Under the pieces are notes generated by a model, which saw only the letters and a list, made by a program, of their open reading frames with translations, was not told the origin of the DNA and did not search any database. Source: Nitrospirota bacterium (lineage in GTDB: Bacteria; Nitrospirota; Thermodesulfovibrionia; Thermodesulfovibrionales; UBA6898). Taken from it: a stretch of DNA of 39,875 nucleotides. Where the stretch lies: positions 1 to 39,875 of the forward strand of contig JAJZPM010000034.1 of assembly GCA_021811105.1 (NCBI GenBank). Direction: 5' to 3'. Positions 24,475 through 31,478 of the stretch are shown one piece after another. Numbering within the stretch: position 1 is the stretch's first letter; each line of letters opens with the position of its first letter. The translations under genes were made by a program, and so were the position numbers.

Positions 24475-24672
24475 TTATCTCTTTCTCATGATCTTCGCCA
24501 GGAACATCGGGCAGTTGTCGTAATTCTCACTGAAGCAATACTCCTTCCTGTTATGAGGCCCGACAATCATGGATGAGAGCGAGGCGGCGCAAATATTTTT
24601 TTCCCTGTCGCTGAACGGACAGTTAAAATCGTCGGGCATGTCCCTGTATGTTGAACGTTGCAGCAAATACAT
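24475..24672 (-). CDS. Small four-Cys protein (family member D), 65 aa
   Basis: ATG 24672 follows a strong CAGGAGGAG site. The product starts MYLLQRSTYRDMPDDFNCPF and has cysteines at 18, 28, 46 and 54 (x9, x17, x7), the last in CPMFLAK. It lies 14 bases behind the glycosyltransferase, hence in the same operon. A longer open frame continues upstream into the glycosyltransferase gene, but only as an out-of-frame reading of it. Confidence 0.75.
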   Translation of the reverse strand: MYLLQRSTYRDMPDDFNCPFSDREKNICAASLSSMIVGPHNRKEYCFSENYDNCPMFLAKIMRKR

Positions 24673-24686
24673 GGATACTCCTCCTG

Positions 24687-25907
24687 CTAGTATTTTGACA
24701 ATGCCAATCTTGTCTTTATCGCTGTCACGATCCTCGGTCTCCACACCTTCAAGCCCGTCTCGGGGTAGGGAAAAAGCAACGAGTCCTTTCCGATAATATA
24801 CCGGTTTCCCCTCCATGCGACCGTATTGCTCAGCACCGGGACAAACCAGAGCGACCCGATGACGAGGTCTTTGAAAGGGGTGAATGCATAAAGCAGCGGG
24901 TGCATATCGGCCCCGAGCCGATTTCCCAGATAATAATCGCGGGCTATTTTTGTCACGCTTGTTGCCGCGGCAAGGAAAAGCGACAGTTTCGTAAACGGAA
25001 GGAAGATCAGCGGTATAAAGGACATAAACACGGCGTTGCTGAGCAATTCGGGAAAATACTTCGCTCCCCCTATCTTCCACCTGAGCTTGCCCCACCTGGT
25101 ATGCCTGTTGATGAACTTTTTTACGCCCCAGTATTCGTTGACGTTGTTGATCACGTGATTGGAGAGCAGGACTTTTTTTCCGAGCCTGTGGATCCTTTCG
25201 CCGATGATATAGTCTTCGGCAAGCAGGTCCTTGACCGCACCGAATCCCCCGATGGCCTCAAGGTCGTCCTTCCTCATGAGCATCGATTTCCCGATGACGC
25301 AGGGCATCCTGAGATACTTGTCGAGAAAGCAGACGCTGCCCACTATGAAGGAATTCAGGTGGAGGTTCTCGAGAACGGCGCCGACAGACCGGCCGCTTAT
25401 TCCCCTGATCATGTTGCTGACGAGTCCTACGGACGCGTCAGCCATGTGGCGTGAGATGTCGCTCAGATAGTCCTTCTCCACGCGGACGTTGCTGTCGCTT
25501 ATAAGTATGAGATCGTATTTGGCTTTTCTGTAAGCCGGGATCAGGTTGTTTACCTTGGGGTTCAGCCCTTCATCACAATGTTCGACGACAATACATATGT
25601 CTCTTGCAGGGTACTTATCCTTTATCTTCTTTACCACTTTATAAGCCGGGTCGTTCTGGTTCTGGAGGGCGAAAATGAGCTCGTACTCCGGATAATCCAG
25701 ATTACAAAAGCTTTCGAGATTATCGAAGAGTCCGTCATCAAGACCCTTGAGCGGTTTAAGGATTGAGACTGGAGGAAAAGATCGGGGAAAGCGCATGCCT
25801 TCCCCTGAGTGGGGGGGAGCAGTATATGACCGCACAGCAATCATTTGAAACAGATATCCGATTATCCCAAAGAGTGTAATGCCTGCAAATATCCAAAATA
25901 AAATCAT
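24687..25907 (-). CDS. Family 2/21 glycosyltransferase, HpnI/ceramide glucosyltransferase-like
   Basis: 406 residues with an N-terminal membrane helix, a GT-A catalytic domain and C-terminal hydrophobic segments. Motifs include PPVSILKPLKGLDDGL, the FALQNQNDPA strand, SDSNVRV (DxD-like), CVIGKSMLMRK, a LAEDYIIGERI acceptor-site Asp, and RHTRW, the (Q/R)xxRW of GT21 enzymes. Such enzymes add a sugar to ceramide, hopanoid or diacylglycerol. ATG 25907 follows TAGGAGG, which overlaps the PHP stop. With the PHP gene and Pho-type promoter, a glycolipid made under phosphate limitation is the best reading; hopanoid GlcNAc transfer (HpnI) is the main alternative. Confidence 0.85.
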   Translation of the reverse strand: MILFWIFAGITLFGIIGYLFQMIAVRSYTAPPHSGEGMRFPRSFPPVSILKPLKGLDDGLFDNLESFCNLDYPEYELIFALQNQNDPAYKVVKKIKDKYPARDICIVVEHCDEGLNPKVNNLIPAYRKAKYDLILISDSNVRVEKDYLSDISRHMADASVGLVSNMIRGISGRSVGAVLENLHLNSFIVGSVCFLDKYLRMPCVIGKSMLMRKDDLEAIGGFGAVKDLLAEDYIIGERIHRLGKKVLLSNHVINNVNEYWGVKKFINRHTRWGKLRWKIGGAKYFPELLSNAVFMSFIPLIFLPFTKLSLFLAAATSVTKIARDYYLGNRLGADMHPLLYAFTPFKDLVIGSLWFVPVLSNTVAWRGNRYIIGKDSLLFPYPETGLKVWRPRIVTAIKTRLALSKY

Positions 25908-25916
25908 GTCCACCTC

Positions 25917-26609
25917 CTAATTTCTGAAGAGCGTCATCGCGACACCCTTGTTATGTCTGATGCACTGTTTTATGGAGTCTACGTCTTTAGCGCAGTTGAG
26001 GAGAGTCTTCCAGGAGTACAGATGTCTCGGTTTGTGGAAATCGCTGTTTGCGATGTATGGATATTTCTTGAGGCTGATGACGTTGAAGACGTCGTCCCTG
26101 TTGGCGATCTCCCAGGCGTCGATAAAACGGGCATACTTATCCCTATTGTTCCAGAGGAAGAGTGTGTCCCTGTCGGTCTTTGCCGACATATAATGCGGGT
26201 GGCAAGCTATCGTCAAGGCGCTCTGTTTTTTTGCCTCCAGGAATATCTCTTCATAACTTATGCAGGCCGGGATAAAGTCCTGGACATCAATGATCAGCAT
26301 GTGGGCTGAGTTGTCTGAGGTGAGATGGTTCTTGGTTATTTCAATTCCTGGAATAACGAGCATGTCATATTTGTTCCGGGCCCTTTCCGCTTCTTCCTTT
26401 ATATGAGAGATATATTGGCTAAAGTTGGCGGCTGTCACAGAATACTTAAAACGGTGTGCGAGCTTGCCCAGCGGATTATCACCATTCACCACATGGTCTG
26501 TTATTGCAATAACGTCGAAGCCTGCCTGTCCGAAGAGATCAATCGTCCTTTTCAGCTCTACCGAGCCGTCTGAATAAGTGGTGTGGATATGGAAATCACA
26601 CAGCAGCAT
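25917..26609 (-). CDS. PHP-domain metal-dependent phosphoesterase
   Basis: 230 residues forming one PHP domain: CDFHIHTTYSDGS (H7, H9, D14), ITDH (second metal motif), PGIEIT, then ACHPHYM and IANSDFHKP near the C-terminus. Metal ligands are complete. No signal peptide or membrane segment. PHP proteins hydrolyse phosphate esters; the substrate is not visible. The nine-base gap to the glycosyltransferase and the Pho-type promoter suggest that it supplies an acceptor (for example by dephosphorylating a lipid) or recycles phosphate; this is inference. Confidence 0.87.
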   Translation of the reverse strand: MLLCDFHIHTTYSDGSVELKRTIDLFGQAGFDVIAITDHVVNGDNPLGKLAHRFKYSVTAANFSQYISHIKEEAERARNKYDMLVIPGIEITKNHLTSDNSAHMLIIDVQDFIPACISYEEIFLEAKKQSALTIACHPHYMSAKTDRDTLFLWNNRDKYARFIDAWEIANRDDVFNVISLKKYPYIANSDFHKPRHLYSWKTLLNCAKDVDSIKQCIRHNKGVAMTLFRN

Positions 26610-26660
26610 CGGCCTGCTTTATTCGACGTTTTATTATCATGATGCTTATATGGTAGTGAG

Positions 26661-26703
26661 TTTAGATTGCAGGAATATGAAACGGAGGTTACATTCCCGT
26701 TAA
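26661..26703 (-). promoter_or_regulatory. Pho box promoter of the PHP-glycosyltransferase operon
   Basis: In gene direction: TTAACGG (26703), GTAACCT (26692) and TTCATAT (26681), 11 bases apart. Eight bases then precede TCTAAA (26666-26661), a weaker -10. The repeat order equals that in front of the second phoB-like gene. Confidence 0.6.
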
Positions 26704-26710
26704 ATGTGAA

Positions 26711-26739
26711 GAGGTGGAACCCGTGCGGATCTCCACCTC
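26711..26739 (-). terminator. Hairpin between member E gene and the PHP promoter
   Basis: Inverted repeat GAGGTGGA (26711-26718) with TCCACCTC (26732-26739). It lies 54 bases after the member E stop and just before the Pho-type repeats, insulating the two transcripts. The T-run is better on the plus strand (TTTT) than on the minus, so termination in the gene direction may be partial. Confidence 0.5.
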
Positions 26740-26792
26740 TTTTCTCTCGCGCCACGGCGCGACCGGATATCTGTCCCGGGCACCCGTCCGTA

Positions 26793-26951
26793 TCAAATCG
26801 GTTCGTCGTTGCTGTCAAAGAAGAACTGGGAAATGTAGACGCCGCAGCTCGGCCAGCCATCTCCGAGACAGTTCTCCTCGCGAACGCAGTCAAGATGTTC
26901 CGGGCACAAGTCGACTATCCTGCAAGTCGTACCTTTCAGTTTAGGGCACAT
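26793..26951 (-). CDS. Small Cys-rich protein (family member E), 52 aa
   Basis: ATG 26951 follows AGAGGAGGT. The product starts MCPKLKGTTCRIVDLCPEH and has six cysteines at 2, 10, 16, 22, 28 and 36. Ignoring C16 and C22, the spacing is x7, x17, x7, matching the other small four-Cys proteins, and the opening CPKLKG closely resembles CPHLKG of member C. It stands alone between two hairpins. Function unknown. Confidence 0.72.
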   Translation of the reverse strand: MCPKLKGTTCRIVDLCPEHLDCVREENCLGDGWPSCGVYISQFFFDSNDEPI

Positions 26952-27004
26952 CGTTATTACCTCCTCTCCGATATAGCTATTTCGTAGATGCACTTTGTTT
27001 GAAA

Positions 27005-27030
27005 GGGGGAACCGCTGTTCCCCCCTTTTT
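27005..27030 (-). terminator. Hairpin terminator after the secreted PHP gene
   Basis: GGGGGAAC (27005-27012) pairs with GTTCCCCC (27017-27024) around a four-base loop. On the plus strand it is followed by TTTTT, on the minus strand by TTTC, so it may act in both directions. It lies 31 bases after the stop of the secreted PHP protein. Confidence 0.65.
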
Positions 27031-27060
27031 ACTGCTCTACTGATATAACAAGCTCCTGGT

Positions 27061-28986
27061 TTACAGGACCTTCACAAAAATAGGGTTGCTATAGAACCAG
27101 AGATCGTCCCAGGCCATGTCTGCATTGTTGGTGCCCGGTGTATTAAGCAACGGGCTGCCGGCGGCATCGGTCCCATACACGATTTTTGTGTTCGTAGCAT
27201 CCATCTTACTCACGCCATAACCGAGATTCGTGCCGCGGATACGGAAGAACATGCTGTTCCGGACATGAGGCACAACAAAGGTCATGGTGGTGAAGCCTTC
27301 ATCATCAATGCTCCATGAAGATGCATCGAAGGTTTCAACAATACCGGCAACGGTGCTGTCGATGGCGTTGAAAGCCGGATTCGGGGTCACGCCGTCAGCA
27401 AGGAACTTGTTCGCCCTGGTTGGGTTGATGCGGCCTTGGATCAGCTGGACGTGGTGGACTGCAGGCGGAGCGCAGACGTAGCTGCCCGAGGCGTTGATGC
27501 CGGCCTGGCAGTTATTGCTGTCAGGCGTCCTGAACCTGATCTGAACGGTGATTTTTTCTCCTTTTCCGACAGAAAGGGTTTCACCCATGGTAGCGCTGCT
27601 GTCGCCGGAGGGCGCTCCGTGGAAGACCCTGAAGTAGAGTTTGTTGATCAGATCTCCGTGGACGGAGAAGGCGTTGCCGGAGCGGAGGCCGTTTATAACG
27701 TCCTCCTGGGCGTAGACTCCGTCGCCGCTGGCATCCTTCACCTTTACGTAGGTCTTCTCATACTCTCCGGGCCAGAAGTCGCTGGATGTGCTATGGAAAT
27801 CCGAGCTGTCGAAGTTGAAGAACTTGCGGCCGTCTGCCAGCAGGTTGTCCCAGAGGCCGCCAACCGTGGCGATATAAGTGCCGGCCCCTCCGTAGGTGCC
27901 GCCGCCGCATGCTCCCGTACCAAACTCACCGCGATTCGATGACTTATCGTGCCCGGGAATCCCCTCGAAGCCGAAGGCCACCGACGGTCCGTTGTCGTTC
28001 ATATCGCGGAACGCGGCGATGGACCAGCCGCCCACGCCGCAGCCTGCCCTCTCGACATGTGCCGGGATAAGGTAGCCGGTGGCGGGGTAGTTGGCCTGCA
28101 TCCACTTGACGCCGTCTAAGGTCTTGTTATGCTTTGCGTTCTGGGCGAGTACGGCTGAATAATCGGGATAGGCAGGAGAGGTGTAGCTGCTGCTCTGGAC
28201 CTTGCCGTCCCACCCCATGATCGTAGCCGTAGTAGTAGTTGTCGTGCCGTCGGTGTCGGAGTTGTCGAAGCGGTACTCAAACTCCGCGATCGGTAGGGCG
28301 TTGTCGGCGGCGATCGCTGTGCTTGCGTGTTCGTGGCCGGGTACGTTCCATTCCATCCCGGTAATCACGATCTTGTCAGGATAATTGGCTCGGATGCTTT
28401 CGATCCAGTCGTAAGCACCCATGTACGCGGGTCCGGCGTAGAACGGAATGTCGGATGTACGGATAAGGGACTGCCAACGCCACATCTTGCCATTGGTGGG
28501 GTCCCCGATTGCCGGAAGGGTCGGGTAGACGGTCGTGTCGGTCCAGTTCCTGCCGAAGCCGTCCCGTGATTGGATACCACCGTGCTCGGAGTTTGTGAAG
28601 AAGCCAAGACCGTTCCTGAAGGCGGTGGGCGCAGTACCCTGCTTATACAGTCCGCTGGTATCCGATACCGCGAACGGGGTTATCGTGGTAGGCCCGGTCA
28701 GATCGTTCATAGGATAGCTGCCGTCGGTAAAGGTGGTGTGGTTGTGGAAATCGCCGATCATCCATTTCCCGGCGCAGTGTCGATCTCCGTGCTCATGTTG
28801 ATCGTCACGCTCGTGTCGATCTTCACGACAGGAATATTTTTCACTATTCTCAACATCCGGTCTGCTGGAAGAGGCGGAACCCGCGCGTTGCTCTGCGTGG
28901 GACACTCCTGCGCCGGAGACCAGGGTCACGGCAAACAAGCCGGCGAATAAAGATGTTTTGATACGATTCCATGTGCCAATATTCAT
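27061..28986 (-). CDS. Secreted PHP-domain protein with His/Asp-rich N-terminal region
   Basis: 641 residues with a signal peptide (MNIGTWNRIKTSLFAGLFAV to about residue 31). Residues 52-73 are very rich in His, Asp, Glu and Arg with two Cys (CREDRHERDDQHEHGDRHC), then the PHP-like motif GDFHNHTTFTDGSYP (H81, H83, D89). NSEHGG, TGMEWN, IPAHVE and FDSSDFHS follow as further metal motifs. The C-terminal ~200 residues resemble a beta-rich domain. A periplasmic or outer-surface metallo-phosphoesterase is likely, but the substrate is unknown. AAAAGGAGAG precedes ATG 28986. No phased Pho-type repeats were found upstream. Confidence 0.8.
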   Translation of the reverse strand: MNIGTWNRIKTSLFAGLFAVTLVSGAGVSHAEQRAGSASSSRPDVENSEKYSCREDRHERDDQHEHGDRHCAGKWMIGDFHNHTTFTDGSYPMNDLTGPTTITPFAVSDTSGLYKQGTAPTAFRNGLGFFTNSEHGGIQSRDGFGRNWTDTTVYPTLPAIGDPTNGKMWRWQSLIRTSDIPFYAGPAYMGAYDWIESIRANYPDKIVITGMEWNVPGHEHASTAIAADNALPIAEFEYRFDNSDTDGTTTTTTATIMGWDGKVQSSSYTSPAYPDYSAVLAQNAKHNKTLDGVKWMQANYPATGYLIPAHVERAGCGVGGWSIAAFRDMNDNGPSVAFGFEGIPGHDKSSNRGEFGTGACGGGTYGGAGTYIATVGGLWDNLLADGRKFFNFDSSDFHSTSSDFWPGEYEKTYVKVKDASGDGVYAQEDVINGLRSGNAFSVHGDLINKLYFRVFHGAPSGDSSATMGETLSVGKGEKITVQIRFRTPDSNNCQAGINASGSYVCAPPAVHHVQLIQGRINPTRANKFLADGVTPNPAFNAIDSTVAGIVETFDASSWSIDDEGFTTMTFVVPHVRNSMFFRIRGTNLGYGVSKMDATNTKIVYGTDAAGSPLLNTPGTNNADMAWDDLWFYSNPIFVKVL

Positions 28987-29204
28987 TTGTTCTCTCCTTT
29001 TTTCCTTTCAGCTTTTGACATTATTGGTTCCACAAACTGCTGCCCATCCGGTCAATACTCGTGTATGATCGGCTTATCACCTCCTTTTGCCAACCCTGGC
29101 CTGATTCGACTCCTGAACGTATCACTCCTCCGGCTGATATTTGAACGATCCTCAGGCCGGAACAGCTTCTGGAAGCAAGACGGAAAGAATAGTCGTTGAA
29201 CTTG

Positions 29205-29405
29205 ATGAGTATTGTAGTGGACTTCTATTACGCGGTGATGAAGGAGGGATTAAGTCTTTATGAAGATTTTGCCGTGGATTCCCGCTCGACAACCATGCTC
29301 GTTGTTGAATGGACGCAGAGCAGCGATATCAACCGGCGGAAGAATGACTTAAGGCGGATGCGCCGGGGGATGTTGATCGATTCAGAACTTCCTATTCTTG
29401 ATTAG
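29205..29405 (+). CDS. Possible small protein, 66 aa (doubtful)
   Basis: An open frame starting MSIVVDFYYAVMKEGLSLY with an acidic, then Arg-rich C-terminal half. It has no convincing ribosome binding site and its last 24 bases overlap the end of the glycosidase gene on the other strand. It is the only candidate gene in the stretch 28987-29381, which otherwise shows nothing beyond the leader of the secreted PHP gene. Composition is protein-like, so it is listed with low confidence. Confidence 0.3.
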   Translation: MSIVVDFYYAVMKEGLSLYEDFAVDSRSTTMLVVEWTQSSDINRRKNDLRRMRRGMLIDSELPILD

Positions 29406-30659
29406 GTATGAATAATATGCGGCGGCATTGGTCGGTATGCGCCGGAGGGTGTCGAAATCGACCCGGTAGAGGCCGAAGCGCGCGTCGAGCCCCTGGAGCC
29501 ATTCGTAGTTGTCTATCAGAGACCAGTAGAAGTAGCCCCTTATGTCCATGCCCCGCTCCCTGCACCGTTCGACCGCGTCAAGATGTTCCTTCATAAAGGC
29601 GATCTTCTTCTGGCTGTCCCTGGTGGCGATGCCGTTTTCGGTAATTATCAGGGGGACGTCCAGTGCGGACGCGTATCGCAGCACCTTCTCGAGCCCGCGG
29701 GGGTGGATCTCCCATCCCATGTCGGTGAGGCCCCGGCCGTCGATGTCGAGATGCCTCATCTCGACACCCATCTTCTTGAACGGATTGAACCGCATATGGA
29801 TCCTCGTGTAATAATTCACGCCGAAGAAGTCGAGCTTGCCTTTGATCGGCACAGGAATTACCAGTTCTTCTTTAAAGGGGAATTTGATCCTTAGTGACCC
29901 CGCTAAAAAGGCATCAAGCAGAGAGTGATTGTAGAAATATTTCGCAACTCGCGCAAGGAGTTTGTCCAGAGGGTTCCATCTCTTCCAGGGGGCAAGCGCG
30001 GCCATATTGTGCGCCACACTCACCTGAGCGTCCGGACATCCGGCATGGATGATATCATACGCCGCTGCGTGGGCCGTGAGGATGTTTTTCAGCGCCCTGA
30101 CCCCGAGGGGAACATTCTTCAGCGCGGGCGGGGTGCATCCCTCGAAATAGCCGGCAAGGACCAGGACATACGGTTCGTTGAAGGTGATCCAGTAACGGAC
30201 GCCCCTCAGGGCGGGAAGTATTTTCTCGACGTAGCGAAAAAAATGCTCGACCGATGCATCTTCATGCCAGGGGTATTTCTTGATGAACCAGAGTGGATGA
30301 GTGAAGTGATGCAGGGTCACCATCGGCTCTATGTTGTCTCTCCGAAGGATATCGATGATCTCCTGATAGTGTGCAACGGCCCCTTCGTCCCATACTCCTT
30401 CGCGAGGCTGTATCCTGCTCCACTCCAGGGAGAAGCGGTAGGCATTTACGCCGAGATTTCTCAGGAGGGCAAGATCTTCCCGGTAAAGTTCATAGTGATT
30501 GGTGACTGTCGGCTTGGCACTTAATATCTCGTCCCAGGACGTCCAGTCGGCATGCGGCGAGCCCTCGAGCTGAAAGGCGGAGGTGGCCACCCCCCACAGA
30601 AACGGCGTCCTGCGCGACCCCGGAGATCCGGATCCTGGGGCAGGGGAGGGACCGGGCAT
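29382..30659 (-). CDS. Glycoside hydrolase family 1 (beta-glucosidase-like)
   Basis: About 425 residues with GH1 hallmarks: FLWGVATSAFQLEG near the N-terminus, FSLEWSRIQP, the acid/base glutamate in WITFNEP, and the nucleophile in IITENGIA. The C-terminal YFYWSLIDNYEW is followed by ARFGLYRVDF. No signal peptide, so it acts on cytoplasmic beta-glycosides. It begins ten bases after the second phoB-like gene; ATG 30659 is used, though a TTG at 30698 overlapping that gene has a start-compatible context. Co-transcription with the regulator is likely. The substrate might be a glycoside or glycolipid; the sequence does not tell. Confidence 0.9.
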   Translation of the reverse strand: MPGPSPAPGSGSPGSRRTPFLWGVATSAFQLEGSPHADWTSWDEILSAKPTVTNHYELYREDLALLRNLGVNAYRFSLEWSRIQPREGVWDEGAVAHYQEIIDILRRDNIEPMVTLHHFTHPLWFIKKYPWHEDASVEHFFRYVEKILPALRGVRYWITFNEPYVLVLAGYFEGCTPPALKNVPLGVRALKNILTAHAAAYDIIHAGCPDAQVSVAHNMAALAPWKRWNPLDKLLARVAKYFYNHSLLDAFLAGSLRIKFPFKEELVIPVPIKGKLDFFGVNYYTRIHMRFNPFKKMGVEMRHLDIDGRGLTDMGWEIHPRGLEKVLRYASALDVPLIITENGIATRDSQKKIAFMKEHLDAVERCRERGMDIRGYFYWSLIDNYEWLQGLDARFGLYRVDFDTLRRIPTNAAAYYSYLIKNRKF

Positions 30660-30669
30660 TTCTTTTGAG

Positions 30670-31389
30670 TTAGTCTCCTTTGAGAAGGTGGTCTTCAAAG
30701 TAATAGCCGTGGCCTCTTCTTGTCTTTATATAAACCGGATTTGCGGGATCGTCTTCTATCTGTGTGCGTATCCTGCTGATATGGACGTCGACGGTCCTCG
30801 GCTCGACATACCCCTCGTCTTTCCAGACTGCGTTCAGGAGTTGTTCGCGGTTGTATATCTTGCCCTTCCTTTCCACAAGGAACATAAGGAGCTTAAACTC
30901 CGTAGGACTGAGGCTGAGCGTCACGCCCCTCTTCATGACGGAATACGTCTCGGCATTGATCACAAGGTCGCCGACGGAGATCTGCTCTTCGTTTGAAGGC
31001 GTCTTTGTGGACCGTCTTAATACAGCCTTGATGCGCGCGACGAGTTCTCTCACGCTGAACGGCTTCGTCAGGTAATCGTCTGCGCCCATCTCGAGGCCGA
31101 GAATCCTGTCCACCTCATCTGTCTTTGCGGTAAGCATGATGATCGGGATGTTTCTTGTCTTCGGATCGTTCCTCAGTATGCGGCAGAGTTCCATGCCCTG
31201 CATGCCAGGCATCATCAGATCCAGTATCACGATATCGAATATTTCCCCCCTGACCTTTTTCAGCCCCTCTTCGCCGTCCGTCGCTGCGGAGACATCGAAC
31301 CCTTCCCGTATAAGATTATAGGACAGGAGTTCAACGATGTCTTGTTCGTCGTCCACCACGAGTATTTTCTGTCTGCCGGCCCTGCTCAC
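30670..31389 (-). CDS. PhoB-like response regulator (second copy)
   Basis: About 239 residues. Receiver domain (LVVDDEQDI, phosphoacceptor Asp in VILDLMMPG, MLTAK, LTKPF) plus an OmpR/PhoB winged-helix domain (LSPTEFKLLMFLVERKG, EPRTVDVHISRIRTQIEDD). It is highly similar along its whole length to the regulator at 33211-33912, so the two are paralogues. The start is uncertain: GTG 31389 or GTG 31407. It has its own Pho-type promoter, lying against the end of the kinase gene. Confidence 0.92.
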   Translation of the reverse strand: MSRAGRQKILVVDDEQDIVELLSYNLIREGFDVSAATDGEEGLKKVRGEIFDIVILDLMMPGMQGMELCRILRNDPKTRNIPIIMLTAKTDEVDRILGLEMGADDYLTKPFSVRELVARIKAVLRRSTKTPSNEEQISVGDLVINAETYSVMKRGVTLSLSPTEFKLLMFLVERKGKIYNREQLLNAVWKDEGYVEPRTVDVHISRIRTQIEDDPANPVYIKTRRGHGYYFEDHLLKGD

Positions 31390-31435
31390 CTCACAGTATT
31401 CTCGCACGCATGCGTCATAACGAGAGTATACGAAG

Positions 31436-31478
31436 AATGTATTGCGGCAGTGTGAAAGGATTGTTACATTTCGGTTAA
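31436..31478 (-). promoter_or_regulatory. Pho box promoter of the second phoB-like gene
   Basis: In gene direction: TTAACCG (31478), GTAACAA (31467) and TTCACAC (31456), 11 bases apart. Eight bases then precede TACATT (31441-31436), a weak -10. The box overlaps the last four bases of the kinase gene. Confidence 0.6.

Noticed and set aside
24673-25095. Long N-terminal extension of the four-Cys gene at 24475
   Set aside because: It is an out-of-frame reading of the glycosyltransferase gene; a strong ribosome site places the start at 24672.
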